A DNA stretch of 64,000 nucleotides from Weizmannia acidilactici. GTDB lineage: Bacteria > Bacillota > Bacilli > Bacillales > Bacillaceae_C. The position numbers and the translations under genes are program-made. The stretch covers positions 39,575 through 103,574 of the forward strand of contig NZ_BKZP01000009.1 in the NCBI RefSeq assembly GCF_008974185.1, given 5' to 3'. Positions 46,690-55,668 of the stretch are shown here, piece after piece (within the stretch, counting starts at the first letter, position 1; the number at the start of each line of letters is the position of its first letter). The notes beneath the pieces are model-generated. The model ran no database searches. It was not told where the DNA came from and was given only the letters and a program-made list of their open reading frames with translations.

Positions 46690-46960
46690 ATTTCGTTCTT
46701 TTTTATTATGGTCCAATTTGTAAAAAAATTGAAACGAAACGCACCAGGACCTTTTTCGGAAAACGCTCCGGTTCGCAATTCAATGCGAATGAAATATGCT
46801 GCGGTTTTCTCATACAACATTCCCTGTTGATGAAAAATGAAAACGAAACGCACCAGGGAGATTTCGTACCGAATAGTCCCATTTCATTAAAAATCGAAGC
46901 AAATGCCCCGGCGCTTTTTTGCAAAAATCCGATTTCGTAATAAAACTGCAAAAAACGAAG
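46690..46960. repeat. Diverged repeats of about 51-57 bp upstream of the Old Yellow Enzyme gene
   Basis: GAAACGAAACGCACCAGG occurs at about 46731 and again near 46840 (109 bp apart). Related CGAATGAAATATGCTGC and CGAAGCAAATGCCCC lie between and after. Four units of roughly 51-57 bp can be lined up. Unlike the 52-bp arrays this region lies between divergent genes. No separate gene is seen in 46668-47031. Confidence 0.45.
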
Positions 46961-47031
46961 CGGCACAACGGACAAAAAATGCGCATATCATAGAGGAAAG
47001 CACGCTTTACATCTTAGATTGGGGGACGTGT

Positions 47032-47499
47032 ATGATGAGTGATGTCCTTCTACTGCTTCAAATGGTGGCAAAAAGGTTGAGTGTCCTTTCGCTTTTTGCG
47101 GCAGTGCTGTTGTTGTTGTCCCATTTATGGCTGTATACCGTCATTGCGCTGATCATTGCGGGATGTTTGCTCTGCATTGGCCGGATCATCAAAGAAAAAT
47201 GCAGTGGGCCGGAAAGCGATCGACGCTGGTACACCCTGATTGTCGTGAGCGATGAAGTTTGGGATGATGAGGAGGACGCACCTTTTTTTGAAATGGATAG
47301 CGTTTCTTTGGAATTGCATTACCAATATGACGATATCCGCGGCATCAACCCGCAGATTCAGCTGCAGGAGCTGCCCGGCTTTATTTTAGTGGAAACGGAT
47401 GACACAAAAAGAATAGATGAAACATTGGAAAACCCGTCCCTGGTCACAAGCAATTATGCGGAAGTGGTACGGTTTTTGAAAGCGAAAGCGGAAAAGTGA
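47032..47499 (+). CDS. Small membrane protein of unknown function
   Basis: A 155-residue protein with two adjacent hydrophobic helices (residues 18-38 and 36-55) near the N-terminus, then a soluble acidic domain containing RRWYTLIVVSDEVWDDEEDA and FILVETDDTKRIDETL. ATG 47032 follows GGGGGACG; a second ATG comes directly after. The frame further upstream overlaps repeat sequence and is not used. It precedes the HD-GYP gene by about 100 bp on the same strand. Not recognised. Confidence 0.65.
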   Translation: MMSDVLLLLQMVAKRLSVLSLFAAVLLLLSHLWLYTVIALIIAGCLLCIGRIIKEKCSGPESDRRWYTLIVVSDEVWDDEEDAPFFEMDSVSLELHYQYDDIRGINPQIQLQELPGFILVETDDTKRIDETLENPSLVTSNYAEVVRFLKAKAEK

Positions 47500-47601
47500 A
47501 TTTTGTGGAAAAGACTTCCATTTCCCCTTTCCTATGTTAAAATAGAGAAAAGAAATTTTTTCCTGTCCTGTTCTCCAAAAAGGAAGGGGGATCTCTTTTC
47601 G

Positions 47602-48624
47602 ATGAAGTTTCAGAAAGGTGCAAGGCTAAAGGAAGATTTATACTCCAATACCGGCATCCTGCTGTTGCGGAAAGGAACGTTTCTCACTGCAAAACTGGCT
47701 TCCATTTTAAATAAATATGAAGTCGTACCGGATCCTTCGCTCAAAGGGAGAAGGATTGCCGCGGAAGTGACGGGCATTTTCCATGATGTTTTATATGAAA
47801 ATATTTACCGTTCCATGGAAGAACTGCAGCAAACGATTCGAGTCAAAGCGGAACTGTGCGATGCCGAAATCCAGGATATGGAGAAAAATTTCCACAGGCT
47901 GTACAAAGAAGTGCTCGCCACCCATACCTCTTTTTTGGAATTGATGGAACATTTTTCATCGGATGAATATTTGTTCAAGCATTGTATCCATGTCGGCCTG
48001 ATTGCCGCCAGCATCGGAAAAATGCTGAAATTGCCGCACGAGAAGCAAAATCTATTGGCTCAAATGGGGCTTTTCCACGATATCGGAAAATTCACCATTG
48101 ATCCGCGCATCCTCAATAAGCCTGGAAAATTGACGAATGAAGAGTTCGCGGTGATAAAAACGCATCCTGCGGCGGGATACCGGCTGCTTGAAAATACTTC
48201 TTTGGATCCGATGATTTTAAAAGGTGCGCTGATGCACCATGAACGGTTGGACGGTTCGGGTTACCCGGAAGGCAGGAAAAATATCCCTTTTCTTGTCAGA
48301 ATCTTGTCCGTGGCAGATACGTTTGATGCGATCTGTTCCAACCGCGCATACCGCCGGAGGCAACCGGTATTCTATGCGATTGACGAATTGATGGCCGATG
48401 CAAAAGCCGGCCGCCTGGATTCCGAGGTCGTCCTTCCTTTTGCCAACTTCCTGATGGAAAATTACCGGAATCAGCCGATCACCATGCGAAATGGTGCCAG
48501 AGGAAAAATTGTCCATATTCATCCCCTCTATCCGAATCAGCCCATCCTTAAAATAGAAGGTTATCCGTTGTTAAACCTCAAGGAACAAAAACTGACCCTG
48601 TTTCAAATTGCAAACATGCAATAA
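47602..48624 (+). CDS. HD-GYP domain protein, probable cyclic dinucleotide phosphodiesterase
   Basis: A 340-residue soluble protein. After a 90-residue N-terminal region with beta segments (GARLKEDLYSNTGILLLRKG) comes an HD-GYP domain: KHCIHVGLIAASIGKML near residue 132, LFHDIGKFTIDPRILNKPG near 157, HHERLDGSGYPEG near 213 and LSVADTFDAICSNRAYR near 233. The metal-binding HD and the GYP signature are complete, so cleavage of c-di-GMP or a related messenger is expected. GGAAGGGGG lies upstream, slightly far from the ATG. A terminator follows. Confidence 0.85.
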   Translation: MKFQKGARLKEDLYSNTGILLLRKGTFLTAKLASILNKYEVVPDPSLKGRRIAAEVTGIFHDVLYENIYRSMEELQQTIRVKAELCDAEIQDMEKNFHRLYKEVLATHTSFLELMEHFSSDEYLFKHCIHVGLIAASIGKMLKLPHEKQNLLAQMGLFHDIGKFTIDPRILNKPGKLTNEEFAVIKTHPAAGYRLLENTSLDPMILKGALMHHERLDGSGYPEGRKNIPFLVRILSVADTFDAICSNRAYRRRQPVFYAIDELMADAKAGRLDSEVVLPFANFLMENYRNQPITMRNGARGKIVHIHPLYPNQPILKIEGYPLLNLKEQKLTLFQIANMQ

Positions 48625-48629
48625 TCGTC

Positions 48630-48662
48630 CGGCCCCGTATAAAAACGGGAGCCGGGGCCGCC
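48630..48662 (+). terminator. Terminator of the HD-GYP gene
   Basis: CGGCCCCG and CGGGGCCG pair across a 16-nt loop; the T-run is short and delayed. Confidence 0.6.
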
Positions 48663-48859
48663 CGCAATTTTTATGAAGTTTTAAACTGGGCAGCCGCTTT
48701 TTTCAAGGCATCGGCCATCCGCTGTAAGTTTGTTTTGGGTTCCCGTCAAGCCGGCCGCCCCTTCCGTGAGGCTGAGCGTGCCTGTTCCATCCGTTTTTTC
48801 AGCGGGCAGATGATATAAGTTGTGAAAACAGAAGCGCCATTTTAAGGAGGATGCTTTTC

Positions 48860-49099
48860 TTGACCATGATATTTCCTGCCCAATGCAGTCCTGAAAATTT
48901 AAAAACAAAGCAAAATACTTTCCGGAGGTCAAAGTGTGGAAAAATGTACGCTTGCAGGCGAGTACATTTAGAGATAGGTCTTCCCATGGGAAATATGATG
49001 TCAAAAATTGGTGAGCTATTAAAAGATACAAACAGCCTTATCGAATTTGAAAAACAGATCCAACTTCTGCGCCCATTGACTTGCGTCTCTAATCTTTGA
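48860..49099 (+). CDS. Possible small protein upstream of the glyQS leader
   Basis: A TTG at 48860 follows AAGGAGG. The 79-codon frame ends MGNMMSKIGELLKDTNSLIE, then FEKQIQLLRPLTC. The C-terminal half looks helical and natural, the N-terminal half less so. It ends inside the glyQS promoter. Family not recognised; it may be chance. The rest of 48663-49117 shows nothing firm. Confidence 0.22.
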   Translation: MTMIFPAQCSPENLKTKQNTFRRSKCGKMYACRRVHLEIGLPMGNMMSKIGELLKDTNSLIEFEKQIQLLRPLTCVSNL

Positions 49100-49105
49100 T
49101 ATAGT
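49076..49105 (+). promoter_or_regulatory. Promoter of the T-box-glyQS unit
   Basis: TTGACT (49076-49081) and TATAGT (49100-49105) with an 18-bp spacer. Confidence 0.6.
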
Positions 49106-49117
49106 AAATTTAATTCA

Positions 49118-49330
49118 ATACGCGACGATGAAGGATCAATAGTAACCGGAGGGCTCCTTTTCAAAGCGAGCCGGGGATGGTGGAAGCCCGGCAAGGAAAC
49201 CGGCGAAACGGCAGTCCGGAGTTATTTTTTCATGGAAAGTGGGTGCGGAAAATCTGCATCAACTGGGGTGGAACCGCGGGAATACAAGCTCTCGTCCCCA
49301 GGCTGTTGCCTGGAGCCGGGAGCTTTTTAT
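49118..49330 (+). promoter_or_regulatory. T-box riboswitch controlling glyQS
   Basis: The leader has GACGATGAAGGA (stem I kink-turn region) at its 5' end and the T-box sequence TGGGGTGGAACCGCGG at 49264-49279. A terminator stem at 49286-49328 (AAGCTCTCG...CGGGAGCTT, then TTTT) follows. Uncharged tRNA-Gly would stabilise the antiterminator and allow expression. The glycine specificity is inferred from the gene it precedes. Confidence 0.93.
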
Positions 49331-49390
49331 ATTGGAAAAATTCCCGTCCCCAGGGAAACCATTTCAATGAAAAAAGGAGAGATTTTTACA

Positions 49391-50773
49391 ATGAGCGTAA
49401 CAATGGAACAGATTGTGTCGCACGCCAAACATCGCGGGTTTATCTTCCCGGGTTCGGAAATTTACGGGGGACTTGCGAACACATGGGATTACGGCCCGCT
49501 TGGCGTCGAATTTAAAAACAATATCAAAAAGGCGTGGTGGAAAAAATTCATCCAGGAGTCGCCATACAATGTTGGGCTCGACGCCGCAATTTTGATGAAC
49601 CCGCGCACATGGGAAGCGAGCGGCCACCTCGGCAACTTCAACGACCCGATGATCGACTGCAAAAACTGTAAATCCCGGCACCGCGCCGACAAACTGATCG
49701 AAAACGCCCTCCAGGAAAAGGGGATCGAAATGATCGTCGACGGCCTGCCGTTTGAAAAAATGGAAGAACTCATCAAAGAACATGACATTGCTTGCCCGGA
49801 CTGCGGCAGCAAAAACTGGACCGGCATCCGCCAGTTCAACCTCATGTTTAAAACGTACCAGGGTGTAACCGAAGACAGCGCCAACGAGCTTTACTTACGC
49901 CCGGAAACCGCCCAGGGGATCTTCGTCAATTTTAAAAATGTACAGCGGACGATGCGAAAAAAACTACCGTTCGGGATTGCGCAGATCGGCAAAAGCTTCC
50001 GGAACGAAATCACACCGGGGAACTTTACTTTCCGCACGCGTGAATTCGAACAGATGGAACTTGAATTTTTCTGCAAGCCGGGCGAAGAGCTGAAATGGTT
50101 CGACTATTGGAAGCAGTATGCACGCGAATTTTTGCTGAACCTCGGCATGAAGGAAGAAAACCTGCGTCTGCGCGACCATGAAAAAGAAGAATTGTCCCAC
50201 TACTCGAACGCGACGACCGACTTTGAATACAAATTCCCGTTCGGCTGGGGCGAACTGTGGGGCATCGCATCCCGCACCGATTATGACTTGCGGCGGCATA
50301 TGGAATATTCGGGCGAAGACTTCACGTACCTTGATCAGGAAACGAACGAACGCTTCATTCCGTACTGCATTGAGCCGTCGCTTGGCGCAGACCGCGTGGC
50401 GCTTGCCTTTATGATTGATGCGTACGACGAAGAGAAACTCGAAGACGGCACAAGCCGCACGGTGATGCACCTGCACCCGGCACTCGCGCCGTACAAAGCC
50501 GCCGTTCTGCCGCTGTCGAAAAAACTTTCCGGTGAAGCGCGCGAAATTTTCACTGATTTGTCGAAATCATTTATGGTCGACTTTGACGAAACCGGCTCGA
50601 TCGGGAAACGGTACCGCCGCCAGGACGAAATCGGCACACCGTTCTGCATCACGTTCGACTTCGATTCGCGCGACGACCACATGGTAACCGTCCGCGACCG
50701 CGACACGATGGAGCAAACCCGCCTGCCGATCACCGAACTGAAAGCATTTTTGGAGGAAAAAGTCCAATTTTAA
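49391..50773 (+). CDS. glyQS: Glycyl-tRNA synthetase, alpha2 class II type
   Basis: Charges tRNA-Gly with glycine. It is 460 residues, of the single-chain dimeric type used by many Firmicutes. Class II motifs: [20 protein letters not shown] at the N-terminus, [15 protein letters not shown] near 165, [20 protein letters not shown] near 205 and [13 protein letters not shown] near 330. Zinc-type cysteine pairs CKNC and CPDC lie in the insertion near residues 92 and 138. ATG 49391 follows AAGGAGAG; the frame extending 5' is inside the T-box leader and is rejected. Confidence 0.96.
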   Translation: MSVTMEQIVSHAKHRGFIFPGSEIYGGLANTWDYGPLGVEFKNNIKKAWWKKFIQESPYNVGLDAAILMNPRTWEASGHLGNFNDPMIDCKNCKSRHRADKLIENALQEKGIEMIVDGLPFEKMEELIKEHDIACPDCGSKNWTGIRQFNLMFKTYQGVTEDSANELYLRPETAQGIFVNFKNVQRTMRKKLPFGIAQIGKSFRNEITPGNFTFRTREFEQMELEFFCKPGEELKWFDYWKQYAREFLLNLGMKEENLRLRDHEKEELSHYSNATTDFEYKFPFGWGELWGIASRTDYDLRRHMEYSGEDFTYLDQETNERFIPYCIEPSLGADRVALAFMIDAYDEEKLEDGTSRTVMHLHPALAPYKAAVLPLSKKLSGEAREIFTDLSKSFMVDFDETGSIGKRYRRQDEIGTPFCITFDFDSRDDHMVTVRDRDTMEQTRLPITELKAFLEEKVQF

Positions 50774-50780
50774 TGATGCA

Positions 50781-50814
50781 AACCCGCAGGAAAATTGTTT
50801 TCTGCGGGTTTTGC
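50781..50814 (+). terminator. Terminator of glyQS
   Basis: AACCCGCAGGAAAA and TTTTCTGCGGGTT form a 13-bp stem with a single bulge, followed by TTG. Confidence 0.8.
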
Positions 50815-50884
50815 CACTGTAAAAGGATCCAATTTTTACCAAACATGCAGAGGGGGGTACGGTTTCCCGGACTTCTCTGTTTTT

Positions 50885-51620
50885 TGTTTCGCCGATTTCC
50901 TGATTCTTTCCGCCGATATTTTTGACCTTTCCGCCGATATCCCTGGAAAGTCCGCTGATTTCCCCGCGGTTTCCGCTGATTCGGTAGAACAAAGTGGGCA
51001 GCTGGCCAAAGTTAAGAGTCCGGCACCGCTTGTTTAGAAATTTTTTACGAAGGAACAGCAGCTCTTCTCCCTGTATTTTTTTCGATTCGCCGATTTTCTG
51101 GTTCTTTCCGCCGATATTTTTGACCTTTCCGCCGATATCCCTAGAAAGTCCGCTGATTTCCCCGCGGTTTCCGCTGATTCGGTAGAACAAGGTAGGCAGC
51201 TGTCCAAAGTTAAGAGCCCGGCACCGCTTGTTTAGAAATTTTTTACGAAGGAACAGCAGCTCTTCTCCCTGTATTTTTTTGTTTCGCCGATTTCCTGATT
51301 CTTTCCGCCGATATCCCTGGAAAGTCCGCTGATTTCCCCGCGGTTTCCGCTGATTCGGTAGAACAAGGTAGGCAGCTGTCCAAAGTTAAGAGCCCGGCAC
51401 CGCTTGTTTAGAAATTTTTTACGAAGGAACAGCAGCTCTTCTCCCTGTATTTTTTTCGATTCGCCGATTTCCTGATTCTTTCCGCCGATATCCCGGGAGA
51501 TTCCGCTGATTCGGTGGAAAAGGGTCGGGTGTTCAGCCGAAGACAGGGTCTCCGAAGCCAGTTATTTTACAAAGGGAAGCTTTTCTTTTTCATGTTATCG
51601 CTGATTTCCTGATTCTTTCC
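50885..51620. repeat. Composite repeat locus 4 with 21-bp period and longer tandem copies
   Basis: CGCCGAT/CGCTGAT cores at 50890, 50911, 50932, 50953 and 50974 are exactly 21 bp apart. The segment TCGGTAGAAC recurs at 50981, 51179 and 51355, marking tandem modules of 198 and 176 bp. The shorter lacks one 21-bp unit plus a single base. Each module also carries AACAGCAGCTCTTCTCCCTG. The rest of 51621-51870 shows no gene. Confidence 0.88.
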
Positions 51621-51870
51621 GGCAAGTTCGGTTATGATACAAAAAGGAGCGGTTTTATCACTTACGAAATCATCATCGTTTGATTTAAGATAATGATGCG
51701 GCCGTACATTGAGCAACCCGGAGCAGGGCCCGCAAGACGAATTATGCCCGGCCATCAATAAATAAAAAGAAGGGCGGGCAGGGTGCGTTTGACCGGGAGC
51801 GCGCCGGGTAAATATTTTTTATAGTCCCGCAAAAAATTGGAGAAAGCCCGATAAGCAAAGCGAAATAGTC

Positions 51871-51899
51871 TTTACAAACCGCGGCAACGGGAGTAAGAT
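51871..51899 (+). promoter_or_regulatory. Promoter of the c-di-AMP riboswitch-kimA unit
   Basis: TTTACA (51871-51876) and TAAGAT (51894-51899) with a 17-bp spacer. Confidence 0.5.
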
Positions 51900-51914
51900 A
51901 GGATGTCGTACGTA

Positions 51915-52080
51915 AAAATATGTTTCATAACTGGACCGCTTAGTCCGGAAACGGAGCGGGGGAACCATGTTGCGGCACTGCGCCGCTTTGGGGTGAATCC
52001 TTTCGAAGGTAGGGCCACTCTTATGTCCGAACCCGACAGCTAACCTCGTCAGCGTGATAAGAGAGGATGTGAAACTGTGA
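51915..52080 (+). promoter_or_regulatory. c-di-AMP riboswitch (ydaO type)
   Basis: Conserved blocks in order: CCGGAAACGGAGCGGGGGAA, GCCGCTTTGGGGTGAATCC, AGGGCCACTCTTATGTCCGA and CCCGACAGCTAACCTCGT. This is the ydaO-yuaA consensus. Bound c-di-AMP would promote the terminator at 52091, turning off potassium uptake. Confidence 0.95.
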
Positions 52081-52090
52081 TCGGGCTTTT

Positions 52091-52124
52091 GACCACAGGG
52101 GAATAATTCTCTTGTGGTTTTTCT
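52091..52124 (+). terminator. Expression-platform terminator of the c-di-AMP riboswitch
   Basis: ACCACAGGG and CTTGTGGT pair across a short loop and TTTTTC follows, between aptamer and kimA. Confidence 0.85.
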
Positions 52125-52169
52125 GTTTGCTACAATATGAAACATATGAGATAAAAGGAGACTATTCAA

Positions 52170-53990
52170 ATGTTCACCACTATTAAACGATTTTTAATTG
52201 GGAGGCCGTTGCGTTCGAATGAACTCGAAGGGCAGAAACTTACCAAATTAAAGGCTTTGGCGATCCTTTCATCCGATGCGCTTTCATCTGTCGCATACGG
52301 TCCTGAGCAGGTTTTAATCGTACTGGCAACAGTGGGGGCATTGGCTTTTTGGTACTCGATTCCCATTACAGTCGGGATTTTAATTTTATTGGCAGCACTT
52401 ATCGTATCTTATCGTCAGGTTATTTTTTCTTACCCTCAGGGCGGCGGGGCGTACCTCGTCTCTAAAGAAAACCTTGGGGTCAGTCCCGGCCTTCTTGCAG
52501 GCGGATCCCTGCTGGTCGACTATATTTTAACCGTGGCCGTTTCCATATCGGCCGGCACGGATGCCATTACTTCCGCGTTCCAAAGTCTGCACCCGTACAA
52601 TGTGTACATTGCCGTTTTTCTTGTCCTTGTCATTACCATTTTAAATTTGCGCGGATTGACGGAATCGGCCAATGTTCTCGCTTATCCGGTTTACTTATTT
52701 GTGCTGGCGCTTTTCCTCGTCATTGTCGTCGGCTTGTATAAAATCGTAACAGGGCAAATTCCGCCTGATCTGCATCCGCAAATCGGCACGCCGGTAGCAG
52801 GCATTTCGCTGTTTATTTTGTTAAAAGCTTTCTCGTCCGGGTGTTCGGCTTTAACAGGGGTTGAAGCAATCTCCAACGCGATCCCGAACTTCCGGGAACC
52901 GGCGCCGAAAAACGCGGCCCGTACGCTTTTCATGATGGGGATCATCCTGGCAAGCCTTTTGGCGGGGATCAGTTTCCTTGCCTACTGGTTCGGGATTGCA
53001 CCGGAAGAAAAACAAACCGTTGTATCGCAAATGGCCCACAAGACATTCGGGAACGGGATATTGTATTATTTTGTCCAGGCAACAACTGCATTGATCCTTG
53101 TTCTGGCGGCAAATACCGGGTTTTCGGCATTCCCGCAGCTTGCTTTTAACCTGGCAAGGGATAAATTCATGCCGCGCATGTTTACGATCCGCGGCGACCG
53201 GCTTGGTTATTCGAACGGGATTATCTTTCTCGGCGTGGCTTCGATACTTTTGATCATTGCGTTCAGAGGCAATACGGAACGCCTTATTCCGTTATACGCG
53301 GTCGGTGTTTTCATTCCGTTTACGCTCGCGCAATGCGGTATGATAGTGAAATGGGTCCGCCAAAAACCAAAAGGGTGGATCGGAAGGATGTCCGTGAACT
53401 GTGTCGGTGCCTTTATTACATTCAGCGTTTTGGTGATTTTATTTATTACAAAATTCACCCAAGTTTGGCCGGTGCTCATTTTTTTACCGATTGTCATGAG
53501 TGTTTTCAAGAAAGTGAACCGGCACTACCAGGATGTCGGCGAGCAGCTCCGGACTGAAGGCATGTTCCAGGAAGAAATCCGCGACAATGTCATCATTGTT
53601 CCGGTAGCCGGCATTACGACAGTGGTGGAACGGACGATTAACTATGCAAAATCTTTATCTGACCAGGTCATCGCAGTTTATGTCGCTTTTGACCACGAAG
53701 ATGAAAAGAGAATGGAAGAAAAATGGGAAAAGTGGAATAACGGTGTCCGCCTTGTTACTTTGCATTCTTCATACCGGAGCATTATCCAGCCACTCTCGAA
53801 ATTTTTGGAAATTATTGAGCGGAAAGCAAAGGAAAACAAATACCAGGTTATGGTTTTGATCCCGCAATTTATCCCGAAAAAACGCTGGCAGAACATTTTG
53901 CACAACCAATCCGCGCTCCTCATCCGGATGCGCCTCCTTTGGGAAAAAGACATCGTCGTCGCAACTTTGCCGTATCATTTTAAAAAGTAA
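52170..53990 (+). CDS. kimA: High-affinity potassium importer KimA
   Basis: A proton-coupled potassium importer of the APC superfamily, 606 residues. It has about 12 helices to residue 450, with LKALAILSSDALSSVAYGPE and SYPQGGGAYLVSKENLG in the first third, both strongly KimA/YdaO-like. The cytoplasmic C-terminal domain (about 470-606) resembles a universal-stress fold (VIIVPVAGITTVVERTINYA). AGGAGA precedes the ATG. The c-di-AMP riboswitch upstream matches the known control of kimA and confirms the assignment over a generic amino acid permease. Confidence 0.93.
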   Translation: MFTTIKRFLIGRPLRSNELEGQKLTKLKALAILSSDALSSVAYGPEQVLIVLATVGALAFWYSIPITVGILILLAALIVSYRQVIFSYPQGGGAYLVSKENLGVSPGLLAGGSLLVDYILTVAVSISAGTDAITSAFQSLHPYNVYIAVFLVLVITILNLRGLTESANVLAYPVYLFVLALFLVIVVGLYKIVTGQIPPDLHPQIGTPVAGISLFILLKAFSSGCSALTGVEAISNAIPNFREPAPKNAARTLFMMGIILASLLAGISFLAYWFGIAPEEKQTVVSQMAHKTFGNGILYYFVQATTALILVLAANTGFSAFPQLAFNLARDKFMPRMFTIRGDRLGYSNGIIFLGVASILLIIAFRGNTERLIPLYAVGVFIPFTLAQCGMIVKWVRQKPKGWIGRMSVNCVGAFITFSVLVILFITKFTQVWPVLIFLPIVMSVFKKVNRHYQDVGEQLRTEGMFQEEIRDNVIIVPVAGITTVVERTINYAKSLSDQVIAVYVAFDHEDEKRMEEKWEKWNNGVRLVTLHSSYRSIIQPLSKFLEIIERKAKENKYQVMVLIPQFIPKKRWQNILHNQSALLIRMRLLWEKDIVVATLPYHFKK

Positions 53991-53994
53991 AAGA

Positions 53995-54027
53995 AGGGGG
54001 CTGTCATCTCGGGCAGCCCCTTTCTTT
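53995..54027 (+). terminator. Terminator of kimA
   Basis: GGGGGCTG and CAGCCCC pair around TCATCTCGGG, followed by TTTCTTT. Confidence 0.8.
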
Positions 54028-54077
54028 ACGGGCAAACTTTAGCTGGGACTGTAAAGATGCTGAGATCTTACGGCGGG

Positions 54078-54150
54078 ATTTGTCTGTTGGTGCGTTCAAA
54101 TAGACAAAATGCCGAGGAATCATACGGGAACTGTCTCTTAGCGGCATGAC
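54078..54150. repeat. 52-bp-type hairpin repeat, one and a half units (convergent gap kimA/uppP)
   Basis: A full 31-nt hairpin at 54078-54108 opens ATTTGTCTG and closes ATAGACAAA. A second, partial unit with ACTGTCTC follows at about 54130, 51-52 bp later. Arms match the type seen at 7800 and 43650. Confidence 0.65.
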
Positions 54151-54184
54151 CAGCTTGTACTATCCACAAGCCCGCCGGCATTCC

Positions 54185-54215
54185 ACAAAAAAAGCTGCGC
54201 AACGGTGCGCAGCCC
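54185..54215 (-). terminator. Terminator of uppP
   Basis: GGGCTGCGCACC and GTTGCGCAGC pair on the minus strand, followed by TTTTTTTG. Confidence 0.85.
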
Positions 54216-54220
54216 AAACC

Positions 54221-55057
54221 TTATTGATAGACAAACAAAACAAACAAAACGACCGCTACGATGATACGGTAGACCGCAAACGGGATCAGCTTCACCTTGT
54301 TGATCAGTTTCAGGAAGAAGCGGATCGCAAGCAGCGCGAAAATAAAGGCACTGATGAACCCGACAATAAAAAACGGGATTGTTTGCGCCGTCACAGCATC
54401 CCAGTGCTTCACAAGCGAAAGAAAGCTGGCGCCGAACATGATCGGCACTGCCATAATAAACGTGAAATCCGATGCGGCCCGGTGGCTCAATCCGAGCAGG
54501 ACGCCGCCCGAGATCGTGGAGCCGGAGCGGGAAAACCCCGGCCATAAGGACAGGCATTGGAAAAGCCCGATCAAAAACGCCTGCGTATACGTAATCTGAT
54601 CAACTGTCTCCGTCTTCGGCCTGCGCGGGCGCAGCAAATCAGCGGCAATCATTAAAATCGCGCCGGCGACAAGGGCAAAGAGCACTGTTTTGATCGAAAA
54701 CAAGTGGGAATCAATATAATTCTCGAACAAAAACCCGAGCACCGCCGCCGGAAGCAGCCCGACAATGACCTGGGTCAATTTCAGCCGTTCGCCGTACAAC
54801 TGCTCTTTCGTTATATTTTTCTTCAGCCCGAGCAAATTCAGGAACCTGTCCCAAAATACGACAACCGCCGCCAAAATGGAGCCCATTTGGATGACAACTT
54901 TAAATACATTCGCAGCTTCAACACCATAAAGATGGTTCGATTTCAAAATCAGGTCGTCCACAATAATCATATGGCCGGTGGAAGAAACCGGGGCAAATTC
55001 CGTCAACCCTTCCACAAGCCCGAGGATTGCGGCGACAAACATGTTCCATAAATGCAA
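54221..55057 (-). CDS. uppP: Undecaprenyl-diphosphatase (bacitracin resistance protein)
   Basis: Dephosphorylates undecaprenyl diphosphate on the outer face of the membrane, recycling the carrier lipid for wall synthesis. It is 278 residues with about eight helices. Both catalytic signatures are present: LGLVEGLTEFAPVSSTGHMI near the N-terminus and PGFSRSGSTISGGVLLG near 165. A TTG start at 55057 gives the best spacing from GGAGG and an opening (HLWNMFVAAILG) like other UppP proteins; GTG 55066 overlaps the ribosome binding site. Single gene. Confidence 0.95.
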   Translation of the reverse strand: MHLWNMFVAAILGLVEGLTEFAPVSSTGHMIIVDDLILKSNHLYGVEAANVFKVVIQMGSILAAVVVFWDRFLNLLGLKKNITKEQLYGERLKLTQVIVGLLPAAVLGFLFENYIDSHLFSIKTVLFALVAGAILMIAADLLRPRRPKTETVDQITYTQAFLIGLFQCLSLWPGFSRSGSTISGGVLLGLSHRAASDFTFIMAVPIMFGASFLSLVKHWDAVTAQTIPFFIVGFISAFIFALLAIRFFLKLINKVKLIPFAVYRIIVAVVLFVLFVYQ

Positions 55058-55351
55058 ATGCGTCACCTCCAGACTTTTTTATTCTACCATGTACACCGGA
55101 CAAAGCGAATAAAATTTTTTCACAAAACGATTATATGTACAAGCGGGCATTTTTAGAAATATCGGGATGGGTGCTGTGCATACCCCACAATAATTTCACG
55201 GCCGGATACTCGTTCAGCAAGTACCCACGCGATCTTTGAAAAATTATACGGACAGATTTTCCAGAAAATAAATTGATTTCTGCAATTATAAGTTGAAAAT
55301 GTTTACAATACACTATAAGATGAATACAAAGAAGTTCAGGGAGGGGAAAAA

Positions 55352-55537
55352 ATGCTCGGGAATCTCAGTTTTGGCGAAGTCTTGGTTATTCTTGTGGTGG
55401 CATTGTTAATTTTCGGCCCATCAAAACTCCCGCAACTCGGCAGGGCAGCCGGCCAGACGCTGCGCGAATTCAAAAAAGGTGTCCATGAGGTCATGGAAGA
55501 TGAAGAAAAAACGAAGGTGAAAAAGAGCGAATCATAA
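55352..55537 (+). CDS. tatA: Twin-arginine translocase subunit TatA
   Basis: A 61-residue subunit of the Tat export pore for folded proteins. One N-terminal membrane helix (VLVILVVALLIF) is followed by the hinge FGPSKLP, an amphipathic helix (QLGRAAGQTLREFKKG) and a charged tail, as expected. GGGAGGGG precedes the ATG. No tatC is adjacent, so it must be encoded elsewhere. A terminator follows directly. Confidence 0.95.
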   Translation: MLGNLSFGEVLVILVVALLIFGPSKLPQLGRAAGQTLREFKKGVHEVMEDEEKTKVKKSES

Positions 55538-55542
55538 ACATG

Positions 55543-55571
55543 AGCCGCTGTCCCGGGCAGCGGCTGTTTTG
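55543..55571 (+). terminator. Terminator of tatA
   Basis: AGCCGCTG and CAGCGGCTG pair around TCCCGGG, followed by TTTTG. Confidence 0.85.
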
Positions 55572-55668
55572 CTGTTTGAAAAAAATATTTTAGCGGGCTT
55601 TAAATATGTTAAGATAAGAATAAAAGAGAAGCGGTTGTCTGAATGCTGAAGGGGGCAAAATCAATATT

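Noticed and set aside
48681..48800. Minus-strand sequence resembling the C-terminal end of a chemoreceptor (MADALKKAAAQFKTS)
   Set aside because: Only about 15 residues fit and the frame is broken upstream. Too little to call a pseudogene.
50567..51190. A 207-codon minus-strand frame over the glyQS 3' end and the repeat block
   Set aside because: It opens in the 21-bp repeats, runs antisense into glyQS and has no ribosome binding site. The open frame follows from the 3n period of the repeat.
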